Assembly (NCBI GenBank): GCA_021464415.1
Contig: CM038471.1
Span: forward strand, 76,304,414-76,368,413
DNA from: Lonicera japonica
Taxonomy: Eukaryota; Streptophyta; Magnoliopsida; Dipsacales; Caprifoliaceae
Reading direction: 5' to 3'
Length of the DNA stretch: 64,000 nucleotides
Under the pieces are notes generated by a model. The model made no database searches. It worked only from the letters and a program-made list of their open reading frames with translations, and was not told where the DNA came from. Within the stretch, counting starts at the first letter, position 1. Every line of letters begins with the position of its first letter. Positions 11,701 to 23,700 of this stretch are shown here, in pieces. Position numbers and translations under genes: made by a program.

Positions 11701-14700
11701 AGTCGGTTTATGCTTTGGCAATGAATGATAGTGGGACCCTTCTTGTTTCTGGCGGAACTGAGAAGGTAAACTCTGTTAGTTAGGTTAGTTATTTTTGTTA
11801 ATTACCTAATGCAGGATGAGTAGTTTAAAGACTTGTTTGTTGATTCCTTTCTTTGTTTACTTGTGTGTATTGTTATGATCATTTAGGGTCCGTTTGATAA
11901 AAAAGTTGGAAAATGGTTGAAAAAGCTACTAAATTTTTATGAGAAGATGGGAAATGAGATGAGTGATTTGACTTATGTTCTCCATTCTTTACTTATTTTG
12001 CATGGAAAATATTTCTTGCCGCCACCAGAAGAATTTCTCCATGGAAAACCCAAAACATAGTAAATTATTTTACCAAACCTCTCATCTCTTTTTCGAAGTT
12101 CTCATAAAAGTTAGTATATTTTCTATCATCTTTCAACCTTTTTTTATGAAATGGACCCTTAATGTCTTGGGAATGGTTGGCTTCATTATTTTAAGTGGAT
12201 TTCATCACAGTGTTTTGGTTTCCTGTAGGTTGTGCGTGTTTGGGACCCAAGAAGTGGTTCTAAGACCATGAAGCTTAGAGGCCATACTGATAATGTTAGG
12301 GCCTTGCTGCTGGATTCTACTGGGAGGTTTGTTGGGCTTAGTTTGCTTTCTGGTGATATTGAGTGAACTTGAAGTTGCTTCCATTTGTCAATAATGTTTG
12401 TAATTACTGGTCTAGACGAAGTTGATTTCTTAGGTTTAACTAGATAGCGGTTAGTGCTTTGTTCAAAACTTAGTCCATGAAGCATAAATACTCCAAAAAG
12501 TGCAAAAATGGAGCATTGGATATGGGTATAGTTTTTATATTGCATCGATACCTTGATGTGTATCCAATACTATAATTAATTAACAGTCGTGTTATTTGAC
12601 AAATTTGACTTCTATATAATACAAATGTGTGGCATAGATATGGCTGGACTTAATTTTGCAATTTTTTAATCTTAAAAGGGGGTATGAGGGGAATTTTAAA
12701 AAGTTAGGGTTTAAAAGATAAAACCATCAAAAATCTTTAGAATGTAAGTTGTTAATTTTGTTCTTTCCATCTTTGGATTTAAAAGCTATCATTTACTATC
12801 CTATTTTGGAATCCAGATATTCTCAAAGATATTGTTTTGTGAGTGTATCCTTGCTGTATTTGAACTCTATAATTTTTATAACTTAGCAAGGAAAAGGTTT
12901 ATGTGGTTTAGCGTAATGCATAAATATGCATGAACACACGGACTAGTATTTTCGAGTTTTTAAACATGTGACGAAGTATGTTTATTTTATTCGGGCAACA
13001 ACATATTTGCTCTAGCCCGTACTTCTTTGAAACACCCCTTCTGATAAGATGGCCGTTTGAGTTTTAGGCAAGTAATTGACATTCTAGATTCCAGGAAGCT
13101 CCTTTCCTGGCATTTGAGATTCCTAGTCAATGTTTGACTTGGACAGAACTCTTCTTTGCTCATATTGAGAATCACTTGCTAATATATTATTCTGTATGAA
13201 AATAATCTAATTAGTAAGCTGGAAAAGGAGGATGGGTTGGTGGTGACGGATGAGAGTGAGAATGAGATTGAGAAAGAACTAGTGGAGTTTTTCAAGCGGT
13301 TGTACACTAAAAAGGAGAGGTCTAACGTGGGATTTGATGGATTGGAGTGGAGTCCGATCAGTTCCGAAAGTAAAGAATGGCTTGAGAGACCTTTTGAGGA
13401 AGAAGAAGTTAAAGCTGCGATAGACTCTTAGTGAAGGTAGTAAATCACCAGGTCCGGATGGGTACACGTTGGAGGTTTTCAAGATGGGATGGGAAGTGAT
13501 TAAGAAGGATGTTATGGAAGTTTTGAGGGAATTTTATGACAATGGGGTGGTGAATGCGTGCTCAAATTCCACTTACATTTGTCTTATTCCGAAGAAGGCT
13601 GCCTTTTTCAAACTTAAAGATTTTAGACCTATTAGCCTTGTCACCAGCCTTTACAAGGTAATGGCCAAGGTGCTATCCTTAAGGTTGAGGGAAGTTTTGG
13701 GTGAGACGGTGGGTTTGATGCAAGGGGCTTTCGTAAAAGGTAGACAAATTCTCGATTTAGTCTTATTGCTAATGAGGGAGTGGAGGAGTATAGGGATAGA
13801 AAGAGGGAGGGGGTGGTGATGAAAATTGATTTTGAAAAAGCATATGATCATATAGAATAGAACTTTGTTGACCATGTGTTAGAAAAGAAAGGGTTTGGTA
13901 GTAGGTGGAGGAGGTGGATCCGAGGATGTTTGTTGTCGATTAATTTTTTTGTGATGATGAACGGGAGACCAAGAGGGAATTTCAAGGTGTCGAGAGGGCT
14001 TCGGCAAGGGGACCCTCTTTCTCCTTTTCTTTTTGTGTTAGTCTCGGATGTTTTAAATTTATTGGTGGAGAGGGCAAAGAGTAGAGGCATGGTGGAGGGG
14101 TTCGCTATTGGGAGGGATAGGGTGAACTTGCCACACTTACAATTCGCCGATGATACCGTTTTTTTCCTTTCTAAGGATGTAGTAAAAATCGGTAACCTTG
14201 TTGGCATTTTAGACATTTTTGGGTATGCGTCGGGTTTGAGAATAAACATGTCCAAAAGTGAGTTAGTGGGTATAAATATTGAAGAGGAGGAATTGAGAGC
14301 GTTAGCCAATGAAGTGGGGTGTGGGATAAGGAGCTGGCCTATGTCTTACTTAGGGATGCCATTGGGGGACAACCCGAAGAGATTAGGTTTTTGGAGTCCG
14401 GTCATTGAAAGAATTGGTAAGAGACTTAAGGGTTGGGCGAAGGGTTGTATCTCGAAGGGTGGGAAGTTAACTCTCATTCAATCGGTTTTAGAGAGTATTC
14501 CACTTTATTATCTCTCTCTCTTTAGAATTCCAGTCACAGTAGCCAAAAGCATTGAAAAATTAATGAGAGATTTTCTATGGGAGGGGTTTGATCGGGGGAA
14601 GGGGGAGCATTTAGTGAGCTGGGGGAAGGTTGGTCGTAGCAAGAAGGCGGGAGGGTTAGGCATTGGAAAATTGATAAATAGAAATGAAGCACTGTTGGGG

Positions 14701-17700
14701 AAGTGGTTATGGAGGTTCCCGGAAGAACAAAACACTTTTTGGCACTTTATTATTAAAAGTAAATATGGGTTTCAAGAAAATGGGTGGGATTCTAATGCGG
14801 TGTCTAGGGGGACACATCGCAATCCTTGGAAGGCAATTTCTGGAGGGTTAGAGAAATTTATGGGAAATATCCGATATAAAGTAGGCAATGGTGCTAAGAT
14901 CTGGTTTTGGAGTGATAAATGGGTGGGTGAAGTAACTCTGTCTGTTAAATTCCCTAGAATAGCTAGATTGGCTATCCATCCGGAGGCGTCAATTGCGTCT
15001 AATATGAGTTGGGGTTCAAATAATGATGTTGTGTGGAACATTCTTCTTCGAAGAAATCTCACGGTAGAAGAGGAATTTGAGTATGTGGAAATGTTGGGGT
15101 TTATTGGGAATTGTAATATTTCTAGAAGTGGAAGGGACTCCAGAGTGTGGGTGGGAGATAAATCTGGTCAGTTCACAACAAAGTCATTCTTTGAGATTAT
15201 TACACGTTCCACTGTAGCAGGGGATTTTGAGCTTCATGACATAGTTTGGAAGAATGGAGTACCGTCAAAAGTGAAAGTTCTGGCCTGGCTTGCTGCGCAC
15301 AAGAAGGTAAGTACGGCAGATTCGTTGCAGATCAGAAGGTTGTATCTACAATTATCTCCCTCGTGGTGTGTTATGTGCAAGAGGAGTGGGGAAAGCTTAG
15401 ATCATTTGCTTTTGCATTGCTCTTTTGTGCACTCTATCTGGTGCAATATCCGTAGTGACTTTGACATGGTTGATGCTCTTCCAAGTTCGTGGCACAATCT
15501 TCTTATAGAGAGATGGTATTTTAAGGGTGATAAGAAGAAGTCTAAAAAGTTATGGAGAAGTAGTTGTCTGGCGGTTTTATGGTGTGTGTGGAGAGAGAGG
15601 AATTCCAGAATCTTTGAAGGCAAGGAGGAAAATGTGGTAGAGATTTGGCTCAGAATCAAGGCATTGGCATCTTTGTGGGCGTTTTCTTCAAATGGGTTTG
15701 GAGGTCTTTCGGTCTCTGATATAGCTAGAGATTGGAAAGCTGCTTTGGTGTAGCAGAGTGGTGGAAAGTAGTATTTTTAGCCCGGTTCTATAGTTATTTC
15801 TGTTGGTTGGTTTTAGTGTAGGTTTGGGTAGGTTGTCTTTTTGTTGTGTGTTGAGGTGGTGGATGTCTTCTGTGATTTTTATGTTTTTTCTCTGTTTTTT
15901 GGGGCTGGCTGTGGACATCTTGTCCACTCTCAGTCTCCCTTTTGCTTGTAATCTTCTTTTTATATCTATAATCTTAGTTTCTGATCCAAAAAAAAAATTA
16001 GTTACCGTATTATAATATATCATTAAATATTACCTTATCATATCGCAAATGAAAAATGTTTGGTTATTTGTTAGAAAGAAGGGTAGTTTTGTCAAAGATA
16101 AAAAATAGAAAAGGATTCCCAGGAATCCTCTTTGTTTTCCCCCATTGAATATGGGAATGGATGTATGGAATTCTCCTTTCCTAGGAATCTTGGATTCCCT
16201 TCAAAATTTCAACAAGACGTTGGAATCTAGGATAAACTGGAATGATCCAAAGAGCGAAACGAATGGAACTTTGGCGTGTAGTATTCCTTTTGTAGAATCA
16301 GAAGTCTTGATCCACTAACACTTTCATTTTATTCGTATATATATATATATAGGATAACTAGAGGTATCTGGGAATCTAGGGCACTTGATTAATTCCCAAG
16401 TGCATGTTTTGATCCTCCAATCAGTTTACAATTGGACACGCTATGGGAGTTGCCCCCAATCCAAAATATTTTTCGTAAGATGAACCTTGCTGGATGCTTG
16501 AAATGCGTTTTGAGTGGAACTATTTATTAGCCTACCAATTATCATTTCTTGTGGGAACTATTTATTAGCCTACCGATTATCATTCAAGCTGAGGATGCGT
16601 GGCTAGTTAACTATAGTTATAACGTGACGATTTGTATGGTAACAAATTTTGACTTTCATTATTGCAGGTTCTGCTTATCAGGATCCTCCGATTCCATGAT
16701 CAGGTAGATATCGTGCACCTTTTCTTTACACTAATCACTTTCTGACTTTATAAAACCTGGGGTTTTATGGAATGTCAGGGTGACTTAGCTTGGAATATGC
16801 TCATAATTGTGTCTGCTGTATTTTGTATGATTAGGAGTACCTAATAGTAGGTGAATACTATTATTTCGTAACAAAACTCGTGTTATTTGTTTTACTAAAT
16901 TGGGTTAAAGACACAAGAACTTGTTATTCGTAACAATTTGAGACAACAATACAAATACCAATTAACATAAAAGAGAAAACAAAAAGATCAAGGTTTGGTT
17001 TTCATTGCATATTCTATGTAATTTTTTTTTGTGTGAACACTATGTATGATCACAATGGTTTTGTAAACAATCACTTAAATCAGACAAAAACCAATTACTG
17101 CCAAAATTAATTTCTCTAACGAAAAACAAATCAAGACTTGCAGCTTCAAAATCCGTGGGGAATTGGCCTGTTGAATTAATCTAAATAACTAATGTTCAAA
17201 GTAAATCATTTGAGAGGCATTCTATATCTATATTGATATCTGGATTTGCTAAAATGACAACCCAAGAAAGTTATTTTATAAATTTAGGCCATCTTTGGAA
17301 TCATGTTTAGTTGGTGCAATAAAGAATTCCCTAGAAAAATTGAAACAGAGACAAAATAGGTAGAGAGGGAGAGGGCTGCACTAGAGATGGATAGAGAACA
17401 GATGAAGACAATTGTGAATGTAAATTAACAATTGATGGTTTGAACAAAACAAGTGCGAAGTTGCAGAAAATATGCAATGAATGGTTTTAGAACCAGACCT
17501 TGATCTTTTTGTATTCTCTTTTCTGTTAATTGGTCAATCTTGATTTGTATCACTGTCTCAAATTGTTACGATTAACAAGTACTTGTGTCTTGTTAAATGC
17601 AATTTACCTTTGTCTTTCTTGAGAGTTTGTTGGACTAAGATTAGCTTTGTCTCAAATTGTTTTTCTTGTTACCCATAACTAATGTTCTAAGATTCTCCCA

Positions 17701-20700
17701 TCACCTTCAACAACATCCACTGAATAGTGTTCCAAGCCGCCGAGATCAATAGTGCATCACTGCTGCCCCAAATTACTAAACCACTGCCACTAAAATTGAA
17801 GTAAGCAGAATGGCCTTGCTTTAGCTGAGTGTTAAAATGACCCCCTTGAAAGCAGTTGCTCCAAGTTTTGAACCCCCTTCCCATCCCCTCGAACCAGGGC
17901 ATCTATTTGATGATGTACCGGAAAATAAAAATATAGGCCTTTGTTTTATATTTTCCTGGCATAACCAGCCACCCTATGCAAATTTCAAATATTTTCTACA
18001 TTGATTGCATCATCCAGTCGCTAGTTTGTCTTATCCCACAACTATGATGCAATTGAATTCAGGATGAGATGCAAAAGTGGTTCTAAGAGTGCTTAAGTAT
18101 GATGCAATTGGTTTTTAGCAGTCGGTAGATGGTCTAGTCTCAATGGATTCCTCATCCATTGGGCTTTACCTGCTCTCCTTTGTACATTCTCTTGTTTTGT
18201 TGCAATAAATTCTTGTTTCTTATCAAAAAAAGTATTGTGCTTCCACTTCCCAGAAGCCTGCCTCCATTGTCATCCTTCACCTATTCTATGTAACCATTAC
18301 TCTTAAACCTAGATCCAAATTAGCCACTGAACTGAAATTTCAACAGCAATTAGTGAATTTCTTTGTAGTGGCCAAAGACAGCTCCAGCCTTGCCTGTTCA
18401 AATATCATAAATCCAAACACCATGTAAAAACCCAAGGGAAAAGCTTCCTGAAATCTAATCCTGCCATAAAATCTGAAACCAACCCAATTCAAGTTTCGCA
18501 ATTTTGCACTAAACTAGTAAAGATTGTTCCCTGTGCTTTTTTTTCATCATCGAAGGATATAATATAATGGGTTCAGTTAAGTTGTTTCTTGTTGTTCTGC
18601 ATCTAGTTGACCACCTTTTATCGTATTTTTCCATTTGTAGACTCTGGGATCTTGGCCAGCAGCGGTGTGTACATTCTTATGCCGTTCATACAGATTCTGT
18701 GTGGGCACTTGCCAGTACCCCCACGTTTAGTCATGTTTATAGCGGTGGAAGAGACCTTTCTGTGAGTTTCAGTTCTACAAGTCAACAATACAGCTTTTCC
18801 CTGAATTTTTCAGGCGTTTTTGACTTTGCCCCTTGTTCTTAATGCAAATTTAGACTTAACCCCTCTGTTTTCATAGTCATTAGACTTTGCCTAGTGCGTG
18901 CATAGGAATCTCAAAGAATTACATTTTATTTTTGTGTGTGTGTTTGGGGGGGGGGGGATCTGTAATGGTCTTAACGTAGTCCTTTGACTTAACCCCCTTT
19001 TTGGCCGTAATTCTTTGAGATTCCCTTGCATACAGGGGGCAAAGTCTACGATAATGAAAACGTTGGGTTGTGTTTTTTTTTTTTTTGGGGGGGGGGGGGG
19101 GGGGGTTCAGTCTAGTTTTGCATATAGCAAATTCAGAAAAGCCCTTTCATCTTTTCAGCATCTGGTATAGTTTTCTGATAATCACAGTCCTCTTTTCTAA
19201 GTTGAGTTCTGTTTATATGTGCAGTTGTATTTGACAGACTTGGCAACAAGGGAGAGTATATTGCTTTGCACGAAGGAACATCCTATTCTGCAGTTGGCTT
19301 TGCATAATGATGGTATATGGGTTGCAACTACGGATTCTTCTGTACATAGATGGCCTGCTGAAGGCCGTAATCCTCAGAAGGTTTTCCAAAGAGGTGGTTC
19401 TTTCTTGGCTGGAAACTTGTCGTTTTCAAGGGCAAGGGCTTCCTTAGAAGGATCTACACCTGTGAGTCATGTTTATTCCTTTGTTGCAACTTTCTCTAAA
19501 AATAGTTTGACCCATACGACGCGTTTGATAAAAAAGTTGAAATTGCTTGAAGACACTACTAATTTTCATGAGAAGTTGGAAAGATGGAGTGATTTGGTGA
19601 GATGTTCTCCATTTTTCCTTATTTCCCATGGATATTTTTTCTTACCCACCACCCCAAGAATTTTATTCCATGGAAAACCCAAAAGTAATATAACATTTCA
19701 ATTCACGTATCTCTTTTTCCAACTCATAAAATTAGTCTTTTTTAAAATCATTTTCCAGCTTTTTTTATCAAACAATATACATCCTTGGTTGTATATATTT
19801 CGGCTCTCGCAATTATTTTGTATAGATTTCTTTGAGGATTAAATTAAAATGTTTGTGACTACATCCAAGTATTAAGGTTTTTGTTTCTCCTTTCTTGTAA
19901 CTACTTTAGTTCCGTTAGTTTCTCATGGTAAAGCTTTGTGTTTCTTTATGAAAATGTATATTCTGTTTGTAATTTGAGAAATTGATAAGTTACATGCGAA
20001 GACCATCACGACAGAAGTTAATTTCAGTGGAGGATAAAATCCATACTCACTATACCCATGCAACTACAAATGCACATATGTATATATGCCTCATAATTTG
20101 GAAAGAGTAGGATCATAATATCATATGATGATGTATGTAAAATCTTTGATTTCGTGCCTATTAATTGTTGTGAGTGTTTGAGAGTTATTTATTTTATGTG
20201 GTTAGTTTGGGATTATTATGTAATGTTGGGCCATAGTGTAGTTATTGATACTTATGATAGTCTAAATAGAAAGGGGTGATGAACTAGGTTAACTAATTCA
20301 GATAGGAAGAGCTGTAGCACAAAATATACTTCTAAGTAATTGCCTCATCTATCTATCTCAAGAAGTACAAACCCAATTTCTCCATGTCCTCTCCTTCTCT
20401 TATTCTCCTATATAGATTGTTTATCCATGCCTTAAATCTAACATTAACATTGAAAAATTCCAAGGTTCTTATTTTGTTGTGAGTAAAAGATAATGTTATG
20501 GATTACAGGAATTTGTTTATAGTTACATTGAACACTGTTATGAACCATCTCTCCCAAAAGCTTAAGTTGTTAGGAGAAGGAATCATAATGAATATCATGG
20601 TTAACACCCTCCCTCACGTGCAACCCCATACTCGCACGTGGAGAGCAAACGAATTTCGAATTTCGGATTAACAAATGGGAAATGGAGGTGCCAAGGCTTG

Positions 20701-23700
20701 AACCTTGGACTTCCCAGAAAACCAACGTCTGATACCTTGTTATGAACCATCTCTCCCAAAAGCTTAAGCTGTTAGGAGAAGGAATCATAATGAATATCAT
20801 GGTTAACAAACACCATCGAGTATGATTCAAGATTTATATGACGTATAGCATGTTCCAACTAGACACCCAAATGTTAATTGACACATAATCCTAATAGTTT
20901 TTCAAGGAGTTGTTAGACTAATTCAAAGAAAGATCTCTGTTTGAAATTTTGGCTTTCATCTTCTTTTCTTCATCCTAGTTGCTTCTGACCTTCTGTTATT
21001 GTTTCAATTCTTGTTATGTTGAGCAACTGAAAGTATCAATAGGTGACAGATAAGTAGCTAGTGAAGTGTTGGCTCCTTCCATTATGAATAACTATGCTGT
21101 TTATTAAAGTGCTTTTATGACCTTTGTTGATGCCATGTTTCTGCTTTAGCCAAAGTATGAGGACTGGAGAATGAAGACGCTATAATAGAAATGATAAACT
21201 AGTTAGTAGCATGCTGAAAACTAAGATTGCAAGTAGATTTAGGTGTTTGGTCCACAAGTGACCTACTTCCACACATGAAATTATGGTCGAGCGACATTGC
21301 TTCTTTGGCACAGGATATGCTTTATCTATGTTGGTTTTGAAATGCAGTCAGTCACTTAGAGTACTTGCACTCGATTGATGAACAATACAAGGAATAGTCC
21401 TCCCTCTTTGTATCTCTCTCTCGACTCTCTTTCTCTGGTATTGCTATCGCATAGTGCAGAAGTTGAAGCCCCCCTCCTTTAGAAAGGGGGGAAAAATAAC
21501 AGCATGCATGAGTATAGGTACATATAGGTTGTAACCGTCTGTAGATAGATGGATGGAGAAAGAGGGAAAGAGAAGTCACCTTATCTAGGTCCCCTAACTA
21601 CTTATTATTCATTATATATATGTATGTATAATGTTTTTGGAAAAATTCAGAGGGTCTGATTGCGACCCCTTAGACCTAGTTACCCACATGGGTAGCAGGT
21701 GGCGGAAAGGTTAAGAAGTGGGACCTATGTCATCTAGAGTAAGAGTGGAACTATCTGGTCTATTGATTGCTGAATAGACTTGAACCCTGGTCTATTAGCT
21801 ACCCCATCTTTTAATTACTTATTTCTGCAACAAACATAGGAGCAACTTTCAGTTTGTAGGAGTAGAATATTGCTCAATTCGTCTTGAAAACTTTCAATGA
21901 ATTGACCATGTGACGTTATATATATCTTTTATCGTGTTTGAGTCAAGTACTTGTCAGTTTATTTACATTCTTCACAAATGTGTGGTCAGTTCTGTTTATG
22001 TAATTAAGTTTTCTCAATTAACTAACTGAATTTCGACAATGTTGCAGGTTCCCGTTTATAGAGAACCATCGTTTAGCATCCCTGGAATTCCAGGAATTGT
22101 ACAGCATGAAATTTTAAACAATAAGAGGCATGTTTTGACTAAGGTAATACATACTTTGCTGACTCTTTGTAAATCCCGACAAACAATATTTCCTTTTCTT
22201 CTTGGTTAATACTTCTCTTATCTTGTGAATCCAAGTGTGCATGTGTAACAAACTGGGTTCTCACCTAAAACGGCTAGCCTAAGTTGTAATTTTGGTTCAT
22301 TGAACCAACATATAAGCCAAGGATCTCCCCATTGCACCACTGCCGTGGTATGTGTGTCTTTACAAACTGCCCCTGTTATGGCCCTAATGTCCGCGTTAGG
22401 GCGGGGTCACACACCAACAATTCTGGATCTTTGTTAGCCTTGCACACACAACACACAGTGACCACACGTCCACATGGTAGTGAGCCTGGGTCCTCCCTAA
22501 TACCATATGCAACAACCTGGATTCTTCCCAAAATGGCTAGCCCAAGTTGTATTTTAGGTTCAGTGAACCCACATATAAGCCAAGGATCTCCCGTTACACG
22601 ACAAATCGGTTGTCGAATGTGATCTATAAACTCCTGTGTGGGATTTGCCTTTGCTAGGATGCTGCCGAGTCCGTGAAGCTGTGGGAGATCACGAGGGGCA
22701 TTGTGGTTGAGGACTATGGACAGGTAACTATTCCTTTTTTTCTCGACTTAATCTATGCAGCATGGATACTTCTCAAAGGGCCACAAATCCATATCCGATA
22801 TATATTGGATATGAATTTTAGAATATCCTTATTTTTTCTTTAATCTGTGGAAATTCCGATACGTGGGGATACGCTGTATACACCAGGGGATACTTTTTGG
22901 GGGTTAATTTGTAATTATAACCCTAAAATCCAAGTGCCATTTCTTTTTTAAATTATAGGGAGGCCAACATTAAGCATTATAAAACTTTTGGACTTACTGA
23001 GAAGGAAATAATATCGTAAATTATCAGTTGTTCAAAATATCAAACCTATTTCTCACAATGCTTTAGCAGAACCCCCAAGAGAGCTTGCATTTGTACACGT
23101 ACAATATGATAATAATAGTAATAACAATGGCAATAGCATATTATTTTTATTATTTTATGTACTATTATACATGCATATAAACATATATAATATTCAATGA
23201 ATCCCCAAATTTATCCATATCCTATTTTTCTTGAAACATCTGCATTGGCGTATCTATACCCATAGGACTTAATACTTCATATGTGACTAGAGTGTTACAT
23301 ATTTGTTGGGGATGTTCCACCTGGCTTGAGGAAGTGTAGTAGTTATACTGAGATAGTAATATAAGCATTTTCTTTCTGGGTATAATGTATCTGAAGCCAT
23401 TGCTATTTTGTTTTTTACCATTATATTCGTTTAATTATTTATCTTTGTTGATTTAGGTGTCATTTGAGAAGAAGAAAGAAGAGCTGTTTGAGATGGTAGG
23501 GATTGATGGGTCATACAAATGAGTGTATTTTTTTTTGGTTAAATATTATGGTCTATTTTCCTTTTGACTTCTATTTTACTTGTTCAGGTAAGCATTCCTT
23601 CGTGGTTCACTCTAGATTCGAGGCTTGGAAACTTGTCTGTACATTTGGATACCCCACAATGCTTTTCTGCTGAGATGTATTCTGCTGACCTTAACATCAA

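Larger units (their letters stand above)
13218..15995 (+). mobile_element. 5'-truncated L1-type LINE, sense strand in LRS1 intron 6
   Basis: The insertion is flanked by a target-site duplication (AATTAGTAA at 13209-13217; AATTAGTTA at 15996-16004) and ends in a poly(A) tract (about 15988-15995), the signature of target-primed reverse transcription. ORF1 and the endonuclease are missing; the element starts just before the reverse transcriptase. The 3'UTR (15754-15987) has a perfect 7-bp hairpin at 15911-15927. It sits inside a Tourist-like MITE. Confidence 0.92.
13049..16270. mobile_element. Tourist-like MITE (family A, copy 2) interrupted by a LINE
   Basis: The left part (from GGCCGTTTGAGTTTTAGG) and the right part (ending about GCGAAACGAATGGAAC) match the two halves of the family A MITE at 59941-60392. 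The LINE at 13218-15995 separates them. The terminal repeats are degenerate and no target duplication is left for the MITE itself, so it is older than the LINE insertion. Confidence 0.65.

Noticed and set aside
21352..21579. 75-codon minus-strand open frame near a CT-rich run
   Set aside because: Arises from simple-sequence CT/GA repeats inside LRS1 intron 9.
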